Assembly (NCBI GenBank): GCA_013339895.1
Contig: JABACO010000018.1
Location: forward strand, 2,143,483-2,207,482
Length of the DNA stretch: 64,000 nt
From: Ephydatia muelleri
Lineage: Eukaryota > Porifera > Demospongiae > Spongillida > Spongillidae
Direction: 5' to 3'
This document shows positions 1 through 11,021 of the stretch, one piece after another (within the stretch, counting starts at the first letter, position 1; each line of letters starts with the position of its first letter). The translations under genes and the position numbers were made by a program. A model generated the notes under the pieces. That model was not told the origin of the DNA, searched no databases, and saw nothing but the letters and a program-made list of their open reading frames with translations.

Positions 1-225
1 GGTAGTGTTGATATTGAATATAATGATGATCACAGTGATAATGGTGATAGAGATGGTCATATTGGTTATGGTGATGATGTTCATGATGATGGTGATCATG
101 GTGATGATCATGGCGACAGTGATGATCATGGTGATGATCATGGCGACGGTGGTGATCATGGAGATGATCATAGCGACAGTGATGATCATGGTGATGATCA
201 TGACGACGGTGATGATCATGCCACT
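1..225. repeat. GATGATCATGG-type simple/minisatellite repeat
   Basis: Imperfect tandem repeat built from gatgatcatgg and gcgacggtg-like units. It makes a long low-complexity ORF of Met, Ile and Val on the plus strand, which I do not regard as a gene. It ends where the transposase-like coding sequence starts. Confidence 0.8.
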
Positions 226-237
226 AAGGGTGTTGGA

Positions 238-2459
238 ATGTTGCAGCAAGTTTCCACAGTACAGAAAAACAAGCTTCCCACATCACCGCTTTATCTTGGA
301 GCTCCAATTAGTATGAAAGCAAGCTGGTTTGCATGCAATTATTTTGCTAGAACAAATAACTTAAGTGATGGAGCTACTAAGCAACTATTGGATCTGATTG
401 CCATTCACTGCATAGATAAAAACAATTGTGCCAAGTCTGCATATGTTTTGAGAAAGAGACTGGAAATCGATGTGCAGTCTGAAATCAAGAAGTTTTGTTC
501 ACAATGCTTTAAAGAAATCAAGGACACCAACAACTGTATTTGCTCACAGAAAAAGTATACTATTTGCTATCTTATCTTTCTACCATTTGATAAGCATATG
601 GTCAACATTTTTGAAGGTATTAACTGAATATGTAAGTAGCATATATAATGTATTTTGTTCCTATTTCCACACAGAAAAATGAAATGTAATATGCCAGTAT
701 TTTAATAGATCAACGGTTGAAGGCACCATCCAGGATATACATGATGCAAGTATTTATTCTTATTTAAAGAGACAAGGGGAATTCTTCCTAGTTCCAGAGC
801 ATACGGGATTAATAATGTGTTGTGATGGCATCCAGTTTATGAATCATCAGGTATGCACCAAATCATTACATTTGTCTTCATGCAGTTACTGCTGTCATTT
901 TCTGACCTATAAAGGTGAATCCCTGTGGCCAGTCCTTATGTACTCCACTTCTCTCCCACCGGAGATTAGAATGGATGCAGATAATATGATGGTATGTGCT
1001 TTATGACTAGGTCCCTGCAAACCACCAATGGAATTACTGCTTCCGCCAGTGTTATCTAGAATTAATGAGATGAAAGATAAGGGGTAGGAGTTTATCACAT
1101 TTCAAGGAAATAAAGTTAAGCTACTAGCAGGTGTTTTTGACTTACCAGCAAAAGCAATGGCATTAAATGTGGTCCAGTTTAATGGTTACTATGGTTGCCC
1201 ATACTGTATTGATAGGGGTTTTCATAAATATATACTACCCCGATGAACCACATCAACTTCGAAAGCAGAGATACATTGATCAGTGGGCAGAGCATACTGA
1301 GCTTGCTGGTAGGCCAGTATATGGCATCAAAGGCTTTTCACATTTAAAGGAACACCTCACAATTGATTGCATTCCACTTGAGTATATGCATTTCATTTTA
1401 GAAGGAATCACTAAAGCTTTTCTAGACTGTTGGTTAAATCCAAAGAACAAACAATTCAATTTTTATATTGGTGATCATGAAGGCAATATTTGCTAAGGAT
1501 AAAAACCCCTCATGAATTTCGGCATTCTCCAAGACCTATTTCTAAGAGGTTTTACTGGAAAGCTTCTGAGTATAGAGCATGGCTCCTTTACTACTCTTTG
1601 CCAGTTACTGATAAAATTTTTACCATCAGAGTATGTCCATCATTTTGCTTTATTTGTAACATCTGTTCACATGCTACGCGGAACCAATATTACAGCAGCA
1701 GATATATCTATTGCAGAGGAAATGTTGTTAGAATTCTACAATTGTGTTCCAGACCTCTACCCTGAAACAATGTTGTCAGCTAATCTGCATAGCATTATTC
1801 ATGTATGCAGATATGTCAGAAAATTAGGCCCACTGTGGGCCTATTCTACCTTTGGATTTGAAAACATGGATGGTCATATAATCAACTATCGACATGGCGC
1901 TAGAAACTTTTTACCAGGTATTTTGCGATCCATTGCCTTGAAATATTATACTCCTGCTTATATATGAGAACTATCTCTCTCTGAAAACAGCAGAACTATG
2001 GAGTTTCTTGATAAGAAACAAAAGGAAATTCATACAGGCCCATTGGGGCGATTGGTCCAAAGGAGTCTTTTAGATATTGAAATTGATGCCATACACAATG
2101 CTGGATTTCATGTTCCAGACGGTACACATGTAACTGTTTTTCCTTGTTTTTGCATTAATAAAACTTCCTATTATGCCAGGAAGGTTGGAACATTACGAGA
2201 TAGTTCTGTGTGTGAGTTAAATGATGGACCACGGAAAATGTTTGGATCTATTAGAAAGTTCTGTTTTGTAACAGAAGGACCAATTGCAATTGTAGATGTT
2301 GTTGTTCAGCAACCACAGAGTATCCTTGAAACCTTGACTGTCAGCAAGTCTATTTTTGCACGCAACAAACTACTTGTGTCTAAATATTTCATCAAAGTCC
2401 TGAAATTATCAGTTTCCAAAAAAGTTGTGGCAGTTTCTGCATACAATTTGATACAATAG
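238..2459 (+). pseudogene. Degenerate CACTA/EnSpm-like (Tnp2-type) transposase
   Basis: Four plus-strand pieces in different frames read as one broken transposase. 238-627 has a helical segment followed by a Cys-rich stretch (CSQCF, then NCIC). 860-1090 carries the SLWPV block and a downstream KPPMELLLPP block. 1167-1496 has HLTIDCIPLEYMHFILEGI, close to the family's 'D.MH.VLEG' block. 1512-1967 has a HSIIHVCRYVRKLGPLWAYS block, and 1998-2459 is the C-terminal extension. This order matches animal genes related to the plant Tnp2/Transposase_21 family, whose product would cut and paste CACTA elements. Stops and frame changes separate the pieces (for example near 1090 and 1495), so it is not expected to be functional. 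No terminal CACTA repeats were seen and the left end may lie outside the window. Family assignment is from motif memory. Confidence 0.7.
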
Positions 2460-2764
2460 TGTGTGCATATTCCAATCAAATACTCACCAACTGATGTGAT
2501 TGTCCTCATTCCTAATACATATGAACACCATTAGTTTGCATGATACTGATACATGTACATTGGATTCAAATTGTGTTGCTTGTATTGTCTTTATAATATA
2601 TATGTGGTACATAAAAGACTTGTACATGTACATATATAATCATGTTGCCTTTTGCTTCAGGCATAATAACTAATGTAATTAAAGATATTGGTATCCTAAT
2701 TGAATGAGTGCATGCAGTCTTGGGTCCTGGAATTGCCATAGCTTGCAATCTGTGACCATCATTC

Positions 2765-3110
2765 TGGCTTGGTACAAGAATCTTGCTTATACAAGATTCT
2801 TGTCTTACATTGAATCTTGACATAAGGCAATTCCTCAAGATTGCTTTGTCTTACATTGAATCTTATGCAAGATTCAATGTAAGACAAAGCAATCTTGAGG
2901 ATGGGTAAGAATCTTGCAATTTTGCCTTCTGTCAAGATGCAATGTAAGACAAGAATCTTGCAATGTTGACACAAGGTTAAGAATCTTGCAATCTTGCCCT
3001 ATGTCAAGATTGAAGAATCTTGCGATCTTACCATAAGTAATGAATCTTGAAATGGATCTTGGCTTCTTGGTCAAGAATCTTGCCATCTTGACCAAATGAC
3101 CATGATCTTG
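2765..3110. repeat. Interspersed inverted motif array (AAGAATCTTG / CAAGATTCTT)
   Basis: A short, nearly self-complementary 10-mer recurs about a dozen times in both orientations with variable spacing, so many alternative hairpins are possible. The antisense ORFs across it have no recognisable domain. A 15-base string, gggtaagaatcttgc, also occurs in the 49-bp tandem repeat near 43.6 kb. Confidence 0.75.
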
Positions 3111-4166
3111 CGCAAGAACTTTTTGCTGGGACAGTATACTTCACCTGGCGTGCGCACCAAACGTAGCCGTCGCCGCAGTATAACTACTCAATACAGAATA
3201 GAACTTTGATGAAACTCAACACATGCAATGTGCCTTTAAATAACAGTTTCAAAGATATATGCTCTAATCCTATCTACCCATTGGCTGGAATCATTCATTC
3301 AGAGCTGCTGCTGGCATGGTGCACCGCATCCACATATTCATATTTGAGGTTCTCGTTAACTCCCTTCCTTAAAATTCAGAAAATTAACAAATTATTAATG
3401 CACTGTGCTCACAATTAATTTTTTTTTAATGTCCTTTCAAGAGAATGTCAAAGCGTAAGTTTCTAGATCTCTGTGGCTATCCAATTGACTGGGCAACTGG
3501 CGCAACCGTATATGTGTGATACGCGCTATATATATTACCAGATATGCTTCTTACAGACCTTATTCGTATACAATTTATCTTCATAGTGGACTATAGTACA
3601 TTTGATACAATTACACATAGGATACATTGTCACATTGTACTCATTTAGTGACATTCCATGTTACATTTATATACTTGTGAACCGTGTGATGAAAACTTCG
3701 AGTATGCAAGCGGTAAACAAAGAATCAAGTTTGCTGACTCCTGCACCTTCTAATAAAATAACAATATCATACAGGATCGATCGATTAACTCTCAAACGAC
3801 ATAAGTACCATCGCTCATCGATATGTCGATCGATAGCAAAAATCACTGATTTATGGCGTTCTTGAACTAGAAAGCATCATGGATTACAAGTGATCAATTT
3901 TGCCCAACCATAGATTGCAACATCAAATGTCAAAAGCAGTCGATAGTTGCAACATCGAATGAAAAAGGCATACGATTTCGTTACATCGATTATTGACTCG
4001 TTTGGCGTTCCATAGAGTTCATTCATCAATATCCACATCTGACAACCATCCCTAACTCCACCCACCTCCACTGTATCACCAAGTCAGTCCATTGAACAAT
4101 TCCACATCTGACTGGTCCACTTCAGGACTAACACCACCCACACACCATCATTTACTTTCATCATTG
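3111..4166. other. Stretch without recognised gene
   Basis: AT-rich sequence with only short ORFs of no recognisable family. I see no coding evidence here. Confidence 0.6.
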
Positions 4167-4277
4167 ACCGCGTAGAAGTTAGCCGCACATTCCTCAGCCG
4201 CACATTCCAGCGGTTTAATCGGTATGAAAGCTGTGCGGCCCGCATGAATTGCAAAAGATTTATTGGTTTACCCCACG

Positions 4278-4279
4278 CC

Positions 4280-4307
<28 letters not shown>
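4278..4307. repeat. Poly(C) tract
   Basis: About 30 consecutive C residues inside the left part of the TIR-bounded element. The exact length may be affected by sequencing or assembly. Confidence 0.85.
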
Positions 4308-4310
<3 letters not shown>

Positions 4311-4599
4311 TAGACAACATCAACACCACCATTGACAGATAAGGTGATAGAATAAATTTTTTAAGAAAACACAGTATGAAAAATTTCCAATGTGCAAGCC
4401 AAATAGTCACGATTTATGGTTCACAACAGTGATGTAAACTGCACTGAAGTCAGTGACTGCATGCCATGAATGGTCAACATTTGAAATCAACCTTGCAAAG
4501 GGAAAAGCCAGACACTCAGGTTATACAGCAGTTGGAAGAAAATTACAAACACTAATAGAATGTGGACCTTGTGTGAGTTCAAAAGTATCAGAGTCCATG

Positions 4600-5935
4600 G
4601 AAATCAGCGCCCATTTCAGTGATGTCGGCCATCTTGACCTCACACACTTGGCATGGCCTCTGTAGGAGGGTGCAAGAGATACAAATGTGAGGCTATACTG
4701 CAGTAAGACTCAGGAGTGCTTGTACCAACTGTTTAAGCACATAACATCCAGTTTGAAACATCAGGGCCCCTACTAGCCACTGACCACTTTGGTGATGTCG
4801 GCTATCTTAACCTCACCCACTTGGCATGGCCTCTGTAGGAGGGTACAAGAGATACAAATGTGAGGCTATACTGTAGTAAGACTCAGGAGTGATTGTACTA
4901 ACTGCTCATGTACCTAACATCCAGTTTGAAACATCAGGGCCCCTACTAGCCATGGTCCACTTTGGTGATGTCGGCCATCATGACCTCACACACTTGGCAT
5001 GGCCTCTGCAGGAGGGTGCAACAGATACAAATGTGAGGCTATACTGCAGTAAGACTCAGGAGTGATTGTACTAACTGCTCATGTACCTAACATCCAGTTT
5101 AAAACATCAGGGTCCCTACTAGCCTTGGTCCACTTTGGTGATGTCGGCCATCATGACCTCACACACTTGGCATGGCCTCTGCAGGAGGGTGTAACAGATA
5201 GAAATGTGAGGCTATACTGCAGTAAGACTCAGGAGTGATTGTACTAACTGCTCATGTACCTAACATCCAGTTTGAAACATCAGGGCCCCTACTAGCCATG
5301 GTCCACTTTGGTGATGTCGGCCATCATGACCTCACACACTTGGCATGGCCTCTGCAGGAGGGTGCAACAGATACAAATGTGAGGCTATACTGCAGTAAGA
5401 CTCAGGAGTGATTGCACTAACTGCTCATGTACCTAACATCCAGTTTAAAACATCAGGGTCCCTACTAGCCTTGGTCCACTTCAGTGATGTCGGCCATCTT
5501 GACCTCACACACTTGGCATGGCCTCTGCAGGAGGGTGCAACAGATACAAATGTGAGGCTACTGCAGTAAGACTCAGGAGTGATTGTACTAACTGCTCATG
5601 TACCTAACATCCAGTTTGAAACATCAGGGCCCCTACTAGCCATGGTCCACTTTGGTGATGTCGGCCATCTTGACCTCACACACTTGGCATGGCCTCTGTA
5701 GGAGGATGCAACAGATACCAATGTGAGGCTATACTGCAGTAAGACTCAGGAGTGATTGTACTAACTGCTCAGGTACCTAACAAACATCAGGGCCCCTACT
5801 AGCCACGGTCCACTTTGGTGATGTCAGCCATCTTGACCTCACACACACTTGGTAGGACGACACAACAGATACAAATGTGAGGCTATACTGCAGTATGACT
5901 CAGGAGGGCTTACACAAATTGCTCTATTGTATTTC
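4600..5935. repeat. 173-bp satellite array, about 8 copies, with dimeric higher-order structure
   Basis: The anchor gatgtcgg(c/t)(c/t)atc (last copy gatgtcagccatc) begins at 4621, 4794, 4967, 5140, 5313, 5486, 5657 and 5820. Spacing is exactly 173 five times, then 171 and 163. Copies at 4967, 5313 and 5657 are preceded by a gggcccc / ccatggtcc variant, and those at 5140 and 5486 by a ggtccct / ccttggtcc variant, so the middle of the array alternates A-B-A-B-A with a 346-bp period. The last copy is degenerate. No ORF is maintained. Confidence 0.9.
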
Positions 5936-6200
5936 ATTTGGAATTTGATATTTCAGGCTGTGTTTACTTGTGAATGCTCATCTTTACCTCGGTATTTTCA
6001 CTCCAATAGGCTTTGATGAACACGCACAGTAATGAGATAGCGGTTCTGTCGATGGCTCTATGTCCCAGTTGGCTTATAGAAAACACTTGCAACGTCAGGT
6101 TGTATTTGGTGCGCGAATATTAAAACAACGCGCACGCCGCTTTAATTTTATGCGCTGTGGAAACCGCGGCTGAGGAATGTGCGGCTAACTTCTACGCGGT

Positions 6201-7715
6201 GGTCAAAGAAAAGGTAATTAATTCGCGGTTTGCGAATCACCTATATATCTTCCCATAGACATGTATGGGGTACTTCAATACCAAGCGCACCAGATTTTTC
6301 TCAGCATAGCCCACGAGAGATTGTTAGTACACTACTTTTGGCATGATTTTTAGTAAGGTCACCGTATTTTTCCTATTTAAGGTTTCGCTTCCCTAGGATT
6401 GTCATAACATTGTCCTCAATGTACACGTAGTCATTGGGTGCGTTTCTCATCGATGACCATTTATGTCAACACCTTTACGAATTGCTGTTTTGTCATGAGA
6501 GAAACATATAGCTAGTACATCGAAGAACTATAATATATATTGAAAACTACAGTGTAGGTCTTTGTATTTAAAAATCGGCTTCCATAATTGAAAGAAGAAT
6601 TCCATATTGAACCAGATTGTTGTCTACGTCTCGTGCCCTCAAAATTGACTCACGCGCGGGACGACACGTAAGGCAATGACTCCTTCTGTGATATGTGCCA
6701 CTTGTATACGTACTGTATGAAATCGGTTCCGCACGCCTCCTAGCGCTACGCAACAGGGTTTTTTGCTACCAGTACATATGCATGTACGCGTACTAGTACC
6801 TACGTTCCGGATCTTTTGTAACATCGCGCATTTCATATTGCTGTTAACCTGTTACGTTGGTAATTTATCCAAGCAACTGAAGTACAACTATAGGTGTGGC
6901 GTATACCGGGGCAACTATTAGCACCAATACGGCTACATGCATGTGTTTTAATGCTAGACAATGCGCACCGATTTATCGAGCATCAAGGAAGCTGAAAGCA
7001 GCTTCAATGGCGTGGTAGCTTATTGTATTCTGTTGTATCTGCTGTATGTTTAATGGTCTCCAAACGTTCTGCATGCACTTCACATCATTCACTTTCACTT
7101 TCACAGTGTGGCACTACTTCTGTCTGGCTTCGACGACTTCTCTTACCTGAGTTATCAACACGCTGTTTCACAGCATTTCAGGTGAAAATGCATGTGCACA
7201 ATATAAATTTTTATATTTTTATGTTTAATTTTTTATATTTATATTTTTATTTTTTTGCTACGTAGTACATACACATGTGAAGGCACCATAGCAAGTGTAC
7301 CCATGTGAAGGCACCATGCACCATAGCCGGTTCGGCTCTATTACTTGCACGGACACGGCTGGCATAACAGTGCCTTCACATGGGTACGCCTTTACATGGG
7401 TATGTACACTGGCTATGGTACCTTCACATGGGTACATACCCATGTGAAGGCACCTGTACCCATGTGAAGGCACCATAGCTAGTGTACCCATGTGAAGGAC
7501 AGTCTCAATGACAGCTCAAGATCATCGCAATCACACAGTAGCACACTATATGTACCTATGCTCATACAACACACTTATACAACACTAGCATATACATGTC
7601 GAGACGTCTGGCACCACATGTTACATTATTCTTCCTCTTGAAAAGAGTTGTCCCCACACGTCACAATATCTCAACGTCATCTGGAAGGGAGATTGGATCC
7701 CCATATCTCACTGGT
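6201..7715. other. Intergenic; palindromic minisatellite at 7265-7500, otherwise nothing recognised
   Basis: Between 7265 and 7500 the motif ccatgtgaaggcacc(atagc) occurs in both orientations several times, giving hairpin-forming sequence. The rest is AT-rich, including a T/A-rich block at 7200-7255, with only short ORFs that I cannot assign. Confidence 0.6.
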
Positions 7716-7719
7716 GGCC

Positions 7720-8285
7720 TCATTTGTCTGGTAGACCGCCGAACAGGTGCAGGGGCAGGTTGCCCTGGCACTTGGGCCACTGGAGCAGGGGGAATCTCTT
7801 CAGGTGGCCCAGGCACTTGAGACTGTCCTCCACAAGGTCATTTCCATTCCTATTACCAGGTACAGGACCAACAGGTAAGATATCATTCCTTGCCCCTTCA
7901 ACCATATCCTCCCCGTTAGCAAGTTCAGGTACCTTACCAATAGGTACCCGCTCTAAGCAATTAAAATGAACTACCTTCTTCTTCCTGGGATTTGTGCTAT
8001 CTGCTATTCTATACACTGTCGGTCCAATAATCTTCACCACCATATAAGGTCCTTGCCATGGTTTGTGAAATTTACGTGACAGACCCCTGGGTATAGCAGG
8101 TCAATGCAGAAAAACCATGTCATTTACATGATATGAATCACCTTGGACATGGCAGTCATGCACCTCTTTCTGATGAGTTGTTCCTTACGTGAATATTCCC
8201 TTACTCTTACATAGGCTTGCTGCAACTACCTCTTCACAGTGCTGATGTTCTGATGTATAGCAATGGAGAGGATCAGGGCCATAGT
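7720..8285 (-). pseudogene. Ty3/Gypsy retrotransposon integrase C-terminal remnant
   Basis: The minus strand encodes the typical tail of a Ty3/Gypsy integrase: KFHKPWQGPYMVVKIIGPTV, then YRIADST and the KKKVVHFNCLERV block, followed by a Pro/Gly-rich tail. In an intact element this region follows the DDE core and helps integrase bind DNA. Upstream on the minus strand YHVNDMVFLH is recognisable but is followed by an in-frame stop, and the rest of pol is absent. No LTR was identified. A clear but dead fragment. Confidence 0.75.
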
Positions 8286-8520
8286 TAACTGGCCATAAAT
8301 CTCAGTCACAACTGTTGACTTGGAGGAGGACTGGTGAATGGCCAGGTGGGATGCCAGCCTGGAGATGGTATCTTGGGCCTCTTTGCCTCAATTGCCATAT
8401 GTCTCCACTACCAATGGAATGCAGGACCTACCCAACTCCTGGCATTTGGGTCCATTGGAGTGGAGCTTGCAGGCCTCAGCTGCAAAGACTGCTGCACCTG
8501 CCTGGTGATATTACACTTTA
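8286..8520 (-). pseudogene. C-terminal remnant of a reverse-transcriptase-type element
   Basis: The minus strand reads AAVFAAEACKLHSNG, then CIPLVVETYGN, an in-frame stop, then GKEAQDTISRLASHLAIHQ. This resembles the C-terminal tail of reverse-transcriptase ORFs common in invertebrate genomes, where the block is usually 'PLVVE..G.W' and the stop here replaces the expected Trp. It abuts the Gypsy remnant, so the two fragments were joined by insertion or rearrangement. Family naming is from motif memory; confidence is moderate. Confidence 0.5.
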
Positions 8521-8637
8521 AGTCATTTTCAAACAGCGTTTCAAGTTCTCTTATTATAAAAATATGATGCATGTAATTATAGGACTGAACTTCCCAATCA
8601 GAGTGTGCAGAACTCCATCCAACCGGTGTACCGCATG

Positions 8638-8679
8638 TACGTGTGTGTGTTTATGTGTGTGTGCATGTGTGTGTTTGTG

Positions 8680-8740
<61 letters not shown>

Positions 8741-8742
8741 GA
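8638..8742. repeat. (TG)n microsatellite
   Basis: About 100 bp of TG repeat, perfect in its second half. Confidence 0.95.
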
Positions 8743-9561
8743 TTAAGTAATCGTAATTTGTTTCTTTCAACTTGATAAATTTACGGTAGTATTGCAAATG
8801 TTCATCTAACACGTTGCGATGTTCCAAACGTTCTACATGATGTTTAGCACACCTAAACTATAGTAGTGTATACAGCTCCTTGTCACGGGTTCACACATCC
8901 CAACGGTGGAAGGGCATTTGGCTTTGCTGTAAAGTATGGGAAGGTAAGAGACAATATATGTGTGTATGAAAACCAGTGTAATATGGGTTTACATGTAGAA
9001 ATGGATGCCCTTCACAACATACAGACAGACAGTTGGTGAAAATGATGTTGGCAAAACCGTAGCTTAGCAGTTACATGTAAGTTTAGCAATAATTGCAGGA
9101 GTTTTTTGTTTTTTTTTAACAACAGCAAACAGATAATTTGTAATTTTTGTTTAATGTTACAGTCATGTAGAAAGAAAGTGTGACCTAAACAAATCAAGAT
9201 AACATGTCCACTGATTTCAAGTTAACAATAATACGGTCCTGAGTCAAGCATTAATTTTAAATAAATTTTACTAAAGTTTATTTCCTAGATTTTTATTTCT
9301 GCAGTGTGCTTGAGGTTTGAAGATTGAATTTGAAAAATCAATTTGTGTTCACCTCCTGTACTAGTAAATGTTTTTGTTAACAATTACCGATTTATGGTTC
9401 ATTAAAAAACACTTAATTGTAGATAACCTGGAGAAATCTCGGTTATCTGTACAATTGCGGTCAGTTACAAACGGCAGACAGTAGGTTTGGCTTGCCCGTG
9501 AAAATGTGACGTAATTTGTGAAAGAGTACAATAAACTTGGAAGCATATTTATATAACTTAC
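8743..9561. other. No recognised gene; may hold the 3' exon of the DNase I-like gene
   Basis: The DNase I-like exon ending at 9562 has a good donor, so a further 3' exon should lie in this stretch if the gene is complete. I could not recognise it. The sequence is AT-rich with short unassignable ORFs. Confidence 0.5.
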
Positions 9562-10019
9562 CAGTTAATTCCACTTCAATCGGGTAATGATCGCTCACTT
9601 TTTGAGACTCTTCCTGTATGACATGTGAACACACATTACATAGTACAAATGTCTACATGTACAATATATGGGGCATCCCATATTATATTTAGAACGTACC
9701 AATGGCAATGGAGTCGGATGAAAAAGTGCGGACGAGAAATTAAAAATTTGGTTGTGAAGTAATGTATCTCTTGAAAAAATGCATTTCGAAGCGACCATCT
9801 TATCATATGGGCACTTATCCTTCACCGCTATGTTTGTTATTCCATCAATTAAGTGCTTTAATTCAGTACTGTCATACAAAAATGGAACCTTGTACTCATC
9901 GACTCCTACTTTGAAATACGAACAGTCAGCATTGAAATCCCCGAGAAAAATAACTCGATCGTAACTCAGGAAAGGTGGATTGCTAGAGCGCAACCAACCA
10001 TATACTTTCTCTAGTCTCC
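9562..10019 (-). pseudogene. DNase I-family endonuclease, two exons, 5' part missing
   Basis: Minus-strand exon A (about 10019-9700) contains VIFLGDFNADCSYF, the signature of the DNase I / DNase1L group, and CPYDKMVASKC, matching the CAYDRIV block. Exon B (9613-9562) contains KVSDHYPIEVELTG, the active-site SDHYP block. Splice phases agree (donor gtacgt, acceptor acag, donor gtaagt). These enzymes are secreted or nuclear Ca/Mg-dependent DNases. The N-terminal half with the first catalytic Glu and His is not found: upstream of exon A the sequence changes directly into a BEL/Pao retrotransposon. The conserved residues that remain are intact, so it may be a recently broken gene, or the 5' exons may lie beyond the insertion without my recognising them. 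Confidence 0.7.
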
Positions 10020-10238
10020 ACTGTCCAAAATGATTCTTGCTTCCAGCATTAGTGAAGGATTATCCGGGTGGTGAAGAGTCGCCTTTGCAGTTTGTAGAAG
10101 TACAGGAGTCCTACAATCCACATACATTGACAATGTAGGAGCTCTGGCAGCTGTTGCATTGCTTCCTGGGATAGGTGCACTAAAGCCCTGTGATGCTTGC
10201 TCTGGTGTAGAATTCATACTTCGTTGCTCCCTTGCCAT
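10014..10238 (-). pseudogene. BEL/Pao retropepsin, truncated at active site
   Basis: Reads TPVLLQTAKATLHHP, then ARIILDSGD and a stop. VLLQTA and I(L/F)DSG are hallmarks of the Pao protease domain (DUF1758 type), where DSG holds the catalytic Asp. In intact copies the sequence continues 'SQRSYI'; here it breaks off directly after DSG and is replaced by DNase I-like sequence. Confidence 0.7.
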
Positions 10239-10456
10239 TCCTCCCTGGAGACCATTGTAGATGACCGTTCACCGCGCTAGCGTACCGACGCACAGAATCA
10301 CCGGCTGTGTATGATCACAAGGACTAGTACAACGCAACTCAACTCAGTCTGTCATCACGAACACTCAAAGGGGTTTTTTTAATAGGGGATCTACGGTAAA
10401 CCGGTTCTAAACTGGTCTGGTCCCGCGCCTCGAACACATGTTGTGCTTATGCATGC

Positions 10457-10980
10457 CTATGCACGCATATGCATGCAGGCACCTCTCGTTATCACCCTGA
10501 CGTGACTCGTCAACATGTGGCTCTTCAGATGACCTCTGGGTTCCAGCTGTAACTGGCTTCCCTGACAACCATAGAAGCATATATTCACATGATGTCGTCC
10601 ATGACAGATCGAGCATTTCAGTGATGAGCGGCAGTTTCTACTCACTTCCGGTATAAGAAACATCTACCATCCCTGAAAAGGATCTGTTTCCGAGCTTCAA
10701 CATCAACAACTGATCTGCAAGAGTTGGAGGAGTGAGGCTGGCTACAATAAGCACATGTGGGCCCTTGAACCGTGTCTCCTGATAACAGTGAAGCTGCGAT
10801 GGGAATGTCTTTGTAGACTTTATTACATACACGTAAATGTACGTGTATGTAATAAAGTCTACATTTGTACTGCTTCTTCATAACTGGTGTAATAGGATTT
10901 GCTTCAGCTCTCTCTCTGGCTTCTATCATCTTTTGAATCGTTTCCATGACTTCAGTGAACTCCCAGTCTTCATCACTCAC
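10457..10980 (-). pseudogene. BEL/Pao Cys/His knuckle region, frameshifted
   Basis: The frame at 10980-10642 contains CAYCSQPHSSNSC and then ARKQILFRDGRCFL. After a frame change near 10,650 a second frame contains CRSSLKCSICHGRHHVNIC. Together these are the nucleocapsid-like motifs that sit between gag and protease in Pao elements. The frame change shows decay. A 45-bp palindrome lies inside the first part. Confidence 0.65.
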
Positions 10981-11021
10981 CTTCCTATTTACAATGACTC
11001 GAAGCTCATGGGGTAATTAAC

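Larger units (their letters stand above)
4167..6200. mobile_element. Putative non-autonomous TIR element carrying a satellite array
   Basis: A 35-bp sequence at 4167-4201 is repeated as a perfect reverse complement at 6166-6200, beginning accgcgtagaagttagccgc on the left. Flanking bases outside the arms are partly similar, so the true TIR may be a few bases longer. The interior is almost entirely a 173-bp tandem array, plus a poly(C) run at about 4278-4307. No transposase ORF lies inside. This fits a miniature or non-autonomous DNA transposon whose interior was amplified. A clear target-site duplication was not found, so a foldback or rearranged origin is also possible. Confidence 0.65.

Noticed and set aside
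5-316. Met/Ile/Val-rich 103-codon ORF
   Set aside because: It is a translation of the GATGATCATGG repeat and is not a membrane protein.
2765-3110. Possible CRISPR-like array of short inverted repeats
   Set aside because: Repeat orientation and spacing are irregular, units are 10 bp, and the genome is clearly eukaryotic.
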